From contig DJXW01000040.1 in the NCBI GenBank assembly GCA_002449845.1, positions 1-40,655 on the forward strand: a stretch of 40,655 nt of DNA. Direction: 5' to 3'. Below, one piece after another: positions 9,363-16,499 of this stretch. Origin of the DNA: Prevotella sp. UBA6994. GTDB taxonomy: Bacteria > Bacteroidota > Bacteroidia > Bacteroidales > Bacteroidaceae. Every line of letters starts with the position of its first letter. Position 1 is the first letter of the stretch. The notes beneath the pieces were generated by a model that was not told the DNA's origin, searched no databases, and was given only the letters and a program-made list of their open reading frames with translations. The translations under genes were made by a program, and so were the position numbers.

Positions 9363-10079
9363 TTAATCCTTAATCAGTCCTTTTTCCATCAAGACGGGTA
9401 GGATGTTTGCAGCCGATTGACGACCTTTCTTTTTTTCATAAGCCTGATAGCGTTCAAGCAAAGCCTTATCGTTAGCCAGTTCTTTTTCCATGAACTCATC
9501 AGTGATGCGAGTAACAGCAATTTTGCCCTTGGCATTGGCTCCTCCCTCAAGGATATAGCATCTATAGCTATTCAACTTATCCATGTTAAGCCAAAGACCC
9601 TCAGAAACCACGAACGAAGGAGCTGCAACTGGGAGAGGCGCAACCACCGTAGCCACGTCGCCAGCTACGGCAGCCAGCAATGCAGCACCATTAATCCAGT
9701 GAGCCACCACACAAATCTTCTTCTCAGCATAGCGATAAGCCTGAGCGTAATTGCTTACATCAAGTGGAATGTCATTGCAACGAAGATTACGGCAATTGAC
9801 ATAGAGATGTCCGGCATATTCCACAGCCAACACATCGTTTTTCAGAATCTTGTCACACTCTTTGTCACCAGTCTTCAAAGTGTACTGGTCATCATTAAAC
9901 TTAAGCTGGCACATCTGCTTGGTCTTACCCGCAGTGAGAGAATCAATGGGAATCCAACGGTTTGCAACGAAGTCTTCATACGTCATGCAATACCTGACAT
10001 TCTTTTGTGCCTGTGAGGTCAATGTACCGCAGAAGAAAAGGATGGCGGTAATCATCCATAATTTCACCTGTTTCATCAT
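9363..10079 (-). CDS. secreted protein of unknown function
   Basis: The 238-residue product has a signal peptide (KLWMITAILFFCGTLTSQA, cleaved near AQK at residue ~25). The mature region starts with YCMTYEDFVANRW, a phrase I associate with small secreted Bacteroidales families (possibly DUF6563-like, not confirmed). It contains a long Ala/Val-rich hydrophobic segment at about 127-160 (INGAALLAAVAGDVATVVAP) and a charged Lys-rich C-terminus. Two adjacent ATGs at 10079 and 10076 could each start it. A TATTTTTG box on the - strand (10136-10129) is a possible -7 promoter element, and the gene is divergent from the inositol-phosphate synthase gene. Function is unknown. Confidence 0.7.
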   Translation of the reverse strand: MMKQVKLWMITAILFFCGTLTSQAQKNVRYCMTYEDFVANRWIPIDSLTAGKTKQMCQLKFNDDQYTLKTGDKECDKILKNDVLAVEYAGHLYVNCRNLRCNDIPLDVSNYAQAYRYAEKKICVVAHWINGAALLAAVAGDVATVVAPLPVAAPSFVVSEGLWLNMDKLNSYRCYILEGGANAKGKIAVTRITDEFMEKELANDKALLERYQAYEKKKGRQSAANILPVLMEKGLIKD

Positions 10080-10249
10080 TTCTGTTTTTTGTTAAACTTA
10101 AAATGTGAGTTAGTCTTTAAAGACTTTACAAAAATACAAATAAGTTATATACCTATGGTAAGTTTAACAATTCTTAACCTACAAACCACCTTTATTGCCC
10201 TATAAACAGAAAAAAAAGATGATTTTTCTTTATTCTGCAAAATAATGAC

Positions 10250-10257
10250 TAACTTTG
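10250..10257 (+). promoter_or_regulatory. -7 promoter element of the inositol-phosphate synthase gene
   Basis: TAACTTTG matches the Bacteroidetes -7 consensus TAnnTTTG exactly; no clear -33 TTTG is seen about 20 bp upstream. Its last bases overlap an in-frame TTG at 10255, which makes that TTG an unlikely start and supports the ATG at 10285. Confidence 0.6.
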
Positions 10258-10284
10258 CGACACAATAACAATCATGATACAAAT

Positions 10285-11628
10285 ATGACAGATGAAGTAA
10301 ATTCATTATACACAAGACATGGCAATAAGCCATGTACGAAACCTGCCGAGGGCAAGCTGGGAATACTTATCGTAGGCAACGGTGCCGTTGCCACCACGTT
10401 TATGACAGGCGTACTGATGACTCGCAAAGGACTGGCAAAGCCCATTGGCTCCATGACGCAGTATGACAAGATACGTGTGGGACATGGCTCCGACAAAAAG
10501 TATCTCAAGTATGCCGACATCGTACCCTTGGCACAGTTATCAGACATCGTGTTTGGATGCTGGGATGTATATCCACAAAATGCCTACCAATCAGCCATCT
10601 ATGCAGAAGTGCTGAAACGAGAAGACATTGAGCCCGTGCGCGACGAGTTGGAAAAGATAATACCAATGAAGGCAGCCTTTGACCACAACTATGTGAAGCG
10701 ACTCTCTGGCGATAACGTGAAGGACTGTCGTGACCGATGGGACATGGTGGAACAACTACGGGCAGACATCAAAGCCTTTAAACAGAAGAACGAATGCAAC
10801 CGAGTAGTAGTGTTGTGGGCAGCATCCACAGAAATATACGTACCCATCGACCTGCAGACACATGGCACGCTATCAGCCCTGGAAGATGCCATGAAACGCG
10901 ATGACCGTGAGCACGTGGCTCCCTCAATGTGCTACGCTTACGCAGCCCTGACAGAAGGATGTCCATTCATCATGGGAGCACCTAACACTACCGTGGACAT
11001 ACCTGCAATATGGGAATTGGCAGAGAAAATGCAGATGCCCATTGCCGGTAAGGACTTCAAGACAGGGCAGACATTGGTAAAATCGGGATTTGCCCCGATT
11101 ATCAGTACACGCTGCTTAGGACTGGATGGATGGTTTTCTACCAACATCTTAGGAAACCGTGACGGACTGGTGCTTGATGAGCCGGAAAACTTCCGCACCA
11201 AGGAGGTCAGCAAGCTCTCTACCCTGGAAACCATCTTGAAAGCCGAAGACCAACCCGACCTTTACAACGACTACTTCCACAAGGTACGTATCAATTATTA
11301 TCCGCCCCGCAACGACAATAAGGAATCGTGGGACAACATCGACATACGTGGATGGATGGGCTATCCCATGCAAGTGAAGATTAACTTCCTTTGCCGTGAC
11401 AGCATTCTCGCAGCCCCAGTATGTTTAGACCTATGCTTGCTCATCGACCTTGCCCAGCGAGCCGGTCGTTGGGGAACGCAACGGTTCCTGAGTTTCTTCC
11501 TGAAGAGTCCGATGCACGACTATACAAAAGGCGAGAAACCCGTCAACCACTTGTATCAGCAACATACGATGCTGAAAAATGCCATCAGAGAAATGGGAGG
11601 ATATGAAGCAGATGAGGAGATTGACTAA
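10285..11628 (+). CDS. myo-inositol-1-phosphate synthase (inositol-3-phosphate synthase)
   Basis: This enzyme converts glucose 6-phosphate to inositol phosphate with NAD+, the first step to inositol lipids, which some Bacteroidetes make. The ~447-residue product has the Rossmann NAD-binding start GILIVGNGAVATTFMTG at about residues 25-40. The conserved catalytic block comes later, with DFKTGQTLVKSGFAPII and LGLDGWFSTNILGNRDG, then DNIDIRGWMGYPMQVKINF. Length fits the bacterial/archaeal-type family. I chose ATG 10285 because an exact promoter element sits over the upstream TTG. The next gene is convergent, and the rest of a phosphatidylinositol pathway is not in the window. The stop codon lies inside a very strong hairpin (see the terminator entry). 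Confidence 0.92.
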   Translation: MTDEVNSLYTRHGNKPCTKPAEGKLGILIVGNGAVATTFMTGVLMTRKGLAKPIGSMTQYDKIRVGHGSDKKYLKYADIVPLAQLSDIVFGCWDVYPQNAYQSAIYAEVLKREDIEPVRDELEKIIPMKAAFDHNYVKRLSGDNVKDCRDRWDMVEQLRADIKAFKQKNECNRVVVLWAASTEIYVPIDLQTHGTLSALEDAMKRDDREHVAPSMCYAYAALTEGCPFIMGAPNTTVDIPAIWELAEKMQMPIAGKDFKTGQTLVKSGFAPIISTRCLGLDGWFSTNILGNRDGLVLDEPENFRTKEVSKLSTLETILKAEDQPDLYNDYFHKVRINYYPPRNDNKESWDNIDIRGWMGYPMQVKINFLCRDSILAAPVCLDLCLLIDLAQRAGRWGTQRFLSFFLKSPMHDYTKGEKPVNHLYQQHTMLKNAIREMGGYEADEEID

Positions 11629-11653
11629 TCAAGTCAATCTCCTCATCTTCATA
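11602..11653. terminator. very long stem-loop between convergent genes
   Basis: GATGAGGAGATTGACT (11611-11626) pairs perfectly with AGTCAATCTCCTCATC (11632-11647) around a 5-nt loop. Past a 3-nt bulge, TATGAA (11602-11607) pairs with TTCATA (11648-11653), giving 22 pairs in total. The left arm is the last coding segment and the first base of the stop codon of the inositol-phosphate synthase gene. No U-run follows on either strand, so it is probably a bidirectional structure protecting or ending both convergent transcripts. Confidence 0.7.
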
Positions 11654-11664
11654 TAACAGGCTAT

Positions 11665-12801
11665 TTATCTTTTTCTCTTTTTCGTAGCCTCACGTATCAG
11701 TTTCCACTCACGAGGAGTGAAATCAGAGGAAGATGCTTTCCAAGAAGCATCAGGCATGTACCACCAAAGTTTATTGAAATAGGTATTCAACCTTTTGTTC
11801 TTGAACACATAGCCACGATGGGCATAGGGAAGATTACGCAAGATACGAGTATCTTTCTTCTTGTCATCAAACTGCCACATTCTGTATTGGTCGCTACGGT
11901 CATAGAAAGAACCCAGCACGGCTTGTTCGTTGAAACTATACATCACGTCGGCTGACACAATCAGTAAATTTGCACGAGGCACAAAGTTGGTGGAGTGCCA
12001 TTCAAGCGTTCCGTTACGCAGAGATACCTCCAGCCATTCACCATCATACGGTCTATTTACCTTGTGCATCTTTCCCGTTCCTTCGGCAATCTTGAATGAT
12101 GCTGCGGCAAACAGCGAGTCGGCAAAGCAGAAATGTTTTGCTGTGTTCTCAGCCTTGATACGCAGAGTGAAATCATCAATCTGTCGGTTAGCCCAACGCA
12201 TGGCTGGTTTGAGCCAATAAGGAATCTCGAATGTACGCCCCACTCCATAAGACAGACGATAACGATAGGTATGATGAACCTTATTGATACCCTCCTTGAA
12301 AGAAGCTGTGAAATAATATGCGTATGCAAAAGGCATGATGCTATCAGTCTTTGCATCACGAACAAGGTGCAGTGCAATATCGTCTGCCACCTTCCATTGG
12401 TTTAAATCGATGGGCGCAAAATCTACTTCATCAATGCCAGGAGCGTTGACCACGGCATTCTTATACGTCAGCGGTGTGCCGTTCATCGTCACCGTAAAAT
12501 CATAAATGTATGGATGCTTGCCTTCCTTGTTGAGTTTATCCTCAAGGTTGTATGGAGCGTCAGCCTCGAATCCCATTTCCACCGTCTTGGCTTTCCCATG
12601 ATTCATAAACTCATACTGTACGTCAATGTTGGCAAATCCGTCGTCGCCAATGTTAATAGTCAGTACCTCCTTAGCCACGCTGATGTCAGTTTCCTTGATA
12701 GGCACCAACTGGTTGCCATTCACGAATACTACACCGTCATTGCCTTTTGCCACCACAGCAAACAAGCACAATACTGACAATAAAAACCATCTAATTTTCA
12801 T
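11665..12801 (-). CDS. secreted DUF4424-like protein
   Basis: The ~378-residue product starts at MKIRWFLLSVLCLFAVVAKG, a clear signal peptide. An ATG nine codons upstream (12828) would put a polar stretch before it and is less likely. The mature N-terminus (NDGVVFVNGNQLVPIKETDI, then ISVAKEVLTINI and VQYEFMNHGKAKTVEMGFE) resembles DUF4424, a beta-sandwich secreted domain of unknown role. A second conserved-looking stretch is YRLSYGVGRTFEIPYWLKPA. The C-terminus is very basic (KLIREATKKRKR). A CAAAGATA sequence at 12840-12847 is TATCTTTG on the - strand, a good -7 element. It is convergent with the inositol-phosphate synthase gene. Function is unknown. Confidence 0.7.
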   Translation of the reverse strand: MKIRWFLLSVLCLFAVVAKGNDGVVFVNGNQLVPIKETDISVAKEVLTINIGDDGFANIDVQYEFMNHGKAKTVEMGFEADAPYNLEDKLNKEGKHPYIYDFTVTMNGTPLTYKNAVVNAPGIDEVDFAPIDLNQWKVADDIALHLVRDAKTDSIMPFAYAYYFTASFKEGINKVHHTYRYRLSYGVGRTFEIPYWLKPAMRWANRQIDDFTLRIKAENTAKHFCFADSLFAAASFKIAEGTGKMHKVNRPYDGEWLEVSLRNGTLEWHSTNFVPRANLLIVSADVMYSFNEQAVLGSFYDRSDQYRMWQFDDKKKDTRILRNLPYAHRGYVFKNKRLNTYFNKLWWYMPDASWKASSSDFTPREWKLIREATKKRKR

Positions 12802-12938
12802 ACTTTTGTGTTTTATATCAACATTCATTATATAATCAACAAAGATAAATAAGAAACGAAAGAATTCAGAAAATATTGAAAAAAAGACAAGTATTTGTTA
12901 TTTTTCCATGAACATGAAGTTTTTTCAAAAATTTTGTG

Positions 12939-12946
12939 TAAGTTTG
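12939..12946 (+). promoter_or_regulatory. -7 promoter element of pepT
   Basis: TAAGTTTG matches TAnnTTTG, 26 bp before the pepT ATG. The -33 region is T-rich but has no exact TTTG. Confidence 0.6.
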
Positions 12947-12971
12947 CAAAGACAAATCATTACTATATAAT

Positions 12972-14195
12972 ATGGATATTACCGAACGGTTTTTAAACTA
13001 CACAAAATTTGACACACAATCGAGTGAAGAATCAGAAAGCGTACCAAGTACTGCGAAACAATTAACATTTGCCAAATATCTCAAGGAAGAACTTGAAAAT
13101 GAAGGGCTAAGCGAGGTGGAAATGGACGAGATGGGGTATATCTATGCCACTCTCAAAGCAAACACCAAGAAGAAAACACCTACGATTGGATTTATCTCAC
13201 ACTATGATACAAGTCCTGATTGCAGCGGAGCAAACATCAAACCACGCATCGTCAAGAGCTATGACGGTGGCGACATCACGCTGAGCGAGGGAATCATCTC
13301 ATCGCCAACCAAATTTCCCGAACTGAAAGCTCACGTGGGTGAAGACCTCATCGTGACAGACGGCACCACCCTGCTTGGAGCCGACGACAAGGCTGGCATT
13401 GCAGAGATTGTGCAAGCCATGTGCTGGTTGCGTGACCATGACGAGATTAAGCACGGAAAAATCAGAATAGCCTTCAATCCCGATGAGGAGATTGGCATGG
13501 GCGCACACCATTTCGACGTAGAGAAGTTTGGTTGTGACTGGGCTTACACCATGGATGGAGGCGACATCGGTGACCTGGAATTTGAGAATTTCAATGCTGC
13601 AAGTGCCAAGATACATATCAAGGGTGTGAGCGTGCATCCCGGATATGCCAAGGATAAGATGATCAATGCCAACCGACTGGCTGGAGAATTTATCGCTATG
13701 CTTCCTGCTGACGAGACACCAGAGACCACAGAGGGCTATGAGGGATTCTATCACCTCTTGGGCATCAATGCCAACATTGAGAATGCCACGCTCAGTTACA
13801 TTATCCGTGACCATGACAGAGATCGCTTTGAAGACCGTAAGGATTTCATTGAAGAGTGCGTGAAGAAGATGCAGGAGAAATACGGGGAAAACGTGATTAC
13901 CGCAGACATCAAGGACCAATACTACAACATGAAGGAAAAGATTGATCCGAATATGCACGTGATAGACATCGTTCTGAAAGCCATGCAAGAAAGTGGCGTT
14001 ACGCCAAAGGTGGAACCGATACGCGGCGGAACAGATGGTGCTCAATTGTCTTTCAAGGGTCTGCCCTGCCCCAACATATTCGCTGGAGGAGTAAACTTCC
14101 ACGGACCATACGAGTTTGTTTCCATACAAGTGATGGAGAAAGCAGTAGAGGTCATTACAAACATTTGCAAGATAACAGCAGGATACGAAGATTGA
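12972..14195 (+). CDS. pepT: peptidase T (tripeptide aminopeptidase)
   Basis: The 407-residue product is a full-length M20-family metallopeptidase that removes N-terminal residues from tripeptides in the cytoplasm. The dizinc site is visible: His77 and Asp79 in ISHYDTSPD, the bridging Asp in TLLGADDKAGIAEI (about 133-146), the catalytic Glu in FNPDEEIGMG (about 169-176), Asp195 in TMDGGDIG, and the C-terminal GGVNFHGPYEF His (about 376). IRGGTDGAQLSFKGLPCPN is the usual lid and substrate-binding signature. The start ATG 12972 follows an exact -7 element. The antiporter gene starts 10 bp after the stop, so the two are probably co-transcribed. Nothing unusual is seen in the catalytic residues. 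Confidence 0.95.
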   Translation: MDITERFLNYTKFDTQSSEESESVPSTAKQLTFAKYLKEELENEGLSEVEMDEMGYIYATLKANTKKKTPTIGFISHYDTSPDCSGANIKPRIVKSYDGGDITLSEGIISSPTKFPELKAHVGEDLIVTDGTTLLGADDKAGIAEIVQAMCWLRDHDEIKHGKIRIAFNPDEEIGMGAHHFDVEKFGCDWAYTMDGGDIGDLEFENFNAASAKIHIKGVSVHPGYAKDKMINANRLAGEFIAMLPADETPETTEGYEGFYHLLGINANIENATLSYIIRDHDRDRFEDRKDFIEECVKKMQEKYGENVITADIKDQYYNMKEKIDPNMHVIDIVLKAMQESGVTPKVEPIRGGTDGAQLSFKGLPCPNIFAGGVNFHGPYEFVSIQVMEKAVEVITNICKITAGYED

Positions 14196-14205
14196 CAACT
14201 AAACT

Positions 14206-16467
14206 ATGAGTGAATTACCCAGCCTTATTAACGACTTAGCCCTGATACTGGTCGTTGCGGGAGTTGTTACGTTGGTGTTTAAAAAGCTAAACCAACCATT
14301 GGTATTGGGATACCTTGTGGCAGGATATTTAGTTTCCCCACACATGCCCTATACCATGTCTGTGGTTGATGAAGCCAACATCCAGATATGGGCAGACATC
14401 GGGGTGATGTTTCTCCTGTTTTCATTAGGACTGGATTTCTCATTCAAGAAGATTCTCAAGATGGGCATGTCGCCTATCATTGCCGTGACCACCATCATCT
14501 TCTCAATGATGACACTGGGCATATGCGTAGGCCATGCTTTCGGTTGGGCTAGCATGGATTGCATTTTCCTCGGAGGAATGCTTGCTATGTCGTCCACCAC
14601 TATTATATATAAGGCATTCGATGAATTGGGGTTACGCCAACAGCGATTTGCCAGTTTGGTGATGAGCGTACTCATACTGGAAGACATTCTCGCTATCGTG
14701 ATGATGGTGATGCTGTCTGCCATAGCCGTGGGAAATAGTCCCAACAGTGGACAGATGATCAACAGCATCTTGAAAATAGGATTCTTCCTTGTCTTATGGT
14801 TTGTGGTGGGTATATTCCTAATACCCATTTTCCTACGAAAATGCAGAAATCTGATGAACAACGAGACATTGCTCATCGTAGCATTGGGACTTTGCTGCCT
14901 GATGGCTGTCATCTCAACGAAAGTGGGATTCAGCAGTGCTTTTGGTGCATTCGTCATGGGAAGCATCCTTGCCGAGACCATTGAGGCAGACAAGATTATT
15001 CGGTTGGTGGAACCCGTGAAAAACCTATTTGGAGCCATATTCTTCGTATCAGTGGGAATGCTGGTTGATCCTAACATTTTGATTGACTATGCCCTTCCCA
15101 TTATCCTATTGGTCATTACCATCATTTTGGGTCAATGCCTTTTGGGAACATGCGGATTCATGTTGAGTGGTCAGACTTTGAAGACCGCAATGCGATGTGG
15201 ATTCTCCATGGCGCAGATAGGTGAGTTTGCCTTTATCATCGCATCTTTGGGATTGTCATTAGGCGTAATCAGTGATTTTCTTTATCCCGTAGTGGTAACG
15301 GTTTCCGTGATTACCACATTCCTTACTCCATATATGATTAAGGCTGCCGAGCCATGCTATGAGACCATAGAGAAGAAGCTGTCTAAGAAATGGATACGCA
15401 GGTTAGACCATCTGGGAGGCACAAGAGAATCTACCGTACACGAGCTAAACGAATGGAAATCGCTATTTAGACAACTGGCAATATTCACGGTCATTTACTC
15501 TATCCTTTCGGCATCGGTCATCACGCTGATGTTTACAATGTTCCTGCCTATGATGCAACGACTGATACCCAACGAGAACCTGAGTTGGTTGGTGAATGCC
15601 ATCACAGGCTTGGTGACTGTAGCTCTGATTTCACCATTCCTCCGTGCCATGGTGATGAAGAAGAACAAGAGCCCTGAAGTACGTTCGCTTTGGACACAAA
15701 ACCGCATGAACCGTCTTCCCATTATTTTCTCGATATTGGTAAGAGTTGCGATTGCAGGAGCATTTATTTTTTACATCTGCAATTACCTCACCCGTTTCAC
15801 CAATGCCTTGATGATAACAATTGCGTTGCTGGCAATCGTAGCTATGGTGATGTCGCGTTCATTAAAGAAACAAAGCATTGCCTTAGAACGCAAGTTCATA
15901 CAAAACCTACACTCACGAGACATTGAGGCACAGGTACATGGCAGAAAGAAGCCACTCTTTGAGGGAAGACTACTCGACCGCGACATACATATCAGTGAGT
16001 TTGACGTTCCTGAAAACTCAACATGGGCAGGAAAGAAACTCTCACAACTACAGATAGGTAGTAGATTTGGAGTTCATGTAAGTAGTATTCAGCGTGGTGT
16101 TCAACGCCTGAACATTCCCACGGGACATACTGTCATCTTCCCTGGCGACCGCATACAAGCCATTGGCAATGATGATCAACTACATCAGTTCGGGGTAGCC
16201 ATCAGGACAGAACAATTTTCTGAAGACCCAGAAATAGAGAAGCGCGAGATGCACTTGAGAAAGATGATTCTACACGGGAACAGCGAGTTTATCGGCAAGA
16301 CATTGAAAAACAGTGGCATTCGAGACAAATACAACTGCATGGTAGTGGGCGTGGAAGAAGGACAAGAAAACCTGACCATGATAGATGCAGACCGACAGTT
16401 TATGGCTGGAGATAATATCTGGGTGGTAGGCGAAGAAGAACATTTAAGGAATTTGCTCAATGCTTGA
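14206..16467 (+). CDS. CPA2-family monovalent cation/proton antiporter with RCK_C domains
   Basis: The 753-residue product is an inner-membrane Kef/NapA-like antiporter. Residues ~1-385 form the ~12-helix exchanger domain, with LGYLVAGYLVSPHMP, FLLFSLGLDFSFKK and VLILEDILAIVMMVMLSAI, which carries an acidic pair where the family has its ion-binding residues. A second hydrophobic block (about 425-560) adds roughly four helices. The cytoplasmic tail holds two TrkA-C (RCK_C) domains at about 585-665 and 685-753, each with an I/V-x-G-D-x-I pattern (VIFPGDRIQAIG; FMAGDNIWVVG). No RCK_N (NAD-binding) domain is seen. The likely role is Na+/K+ and pH homeostasis gated by a ligand such as a nucleotide (inference). 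It is in an apparent operon with pepT. Confidence 0.88.
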   Translation: MSELPSLINDLALILVVAGVVTLVFKKLNQPLVLGYLVAGYLVSPHMPYTMSVVDEANIQIWADIGVMFLLFSLGLDFSFKKILKMGMSPIIAVTTIIFSMMTLGICVGHAFGWASMDCIFLGGMLAMSSTTIIYKAFDELGLRQQRFASLVMSVLILEDILAIVMMVMLSAIAVGNSPNSGQMINSILKIGFFLVLWFVVGIFLIPIFLRKCRNLMNNETLLIVALGLCCLMAVISTKVGFSSAFGAFVMGSILAETIEADKIIRLVEPVKNLFGAIFFVSVGMLVDPNILIDYALPIILLVITIILGQCLLGTCGFMLSGQTLKTAMRCGFSMAQIGEFAFIIASLGLSLGVISDFLYPVVVTVSVITTFLTPYMIKAAEPCYETIEKKLSKKWIRRLDHLGGTRESTVHELNEWKSLFRQLAIFTVIYSILSASVITLMFTMFLPMMQRLIPNENLSWLVNAITGLVTVALISPFLRAMVMKKNKSPEVRSLWTQNRMNRLPIIFSILVRVAIAGAFIFYICNYLTRFTNALMITIALLAIVAMVMSRSLKKQSIALERKFIQNLHSRDIEAQVHGRKKPLFEGRLLDRDIHISEFDVPENSTWAGKKLSQLQIGSRFGVHVSSIQRGVQRLNIPTGHTVIFPGDRIQAIGNDDQLHQFGVAIRTEQFSEDPEIEKREMHLRKMILHGNSEFIGKTLKNSGIRDKYNCMVVGVEEGQENLTMIDADRQFMAGDNIWVVGEEEHLRNLLNA

Positions 16468-16487
16468 CAAGACTACACCGTCAAGCA
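16461..16487. terminator. hairpin between convergent antiporter and lptD genes
   Basis: TGCTTGAC (16461-16468) pairs perfectly with GTCAAGCA (16480-16487) around an 11-nt loop. The antiporter stop codon is inside the left arm. It probably marks the end of both convergent transcripts; there is no strong U-run. Confidence 0.5.
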
Positions 16488-16499
16488 CTAAAGAATTCA

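Noticed and set aside
9417..10016. 199-codon + strand open frame
   Set aside because: It is antisense to the secreted protein at 9363-10079, which has a clear signal peptide and its own promoter-like box.
10255..10284. TTG start for the inositol-phosphate synthase gene
   Set aside because: The TTG is part of the TAACTTTG promoter box; a nearby ATG (10285) gives the expected N-terminus. The same reasoning rejects TTG 25694 for the TPR regulator.
13299..14198. Long open frame (299 codons) on the - strand
   Set aside because: It lies entirely opposite pepT, whose catalytic motifs are intact, and its translation has no recognisable domain or start signal.
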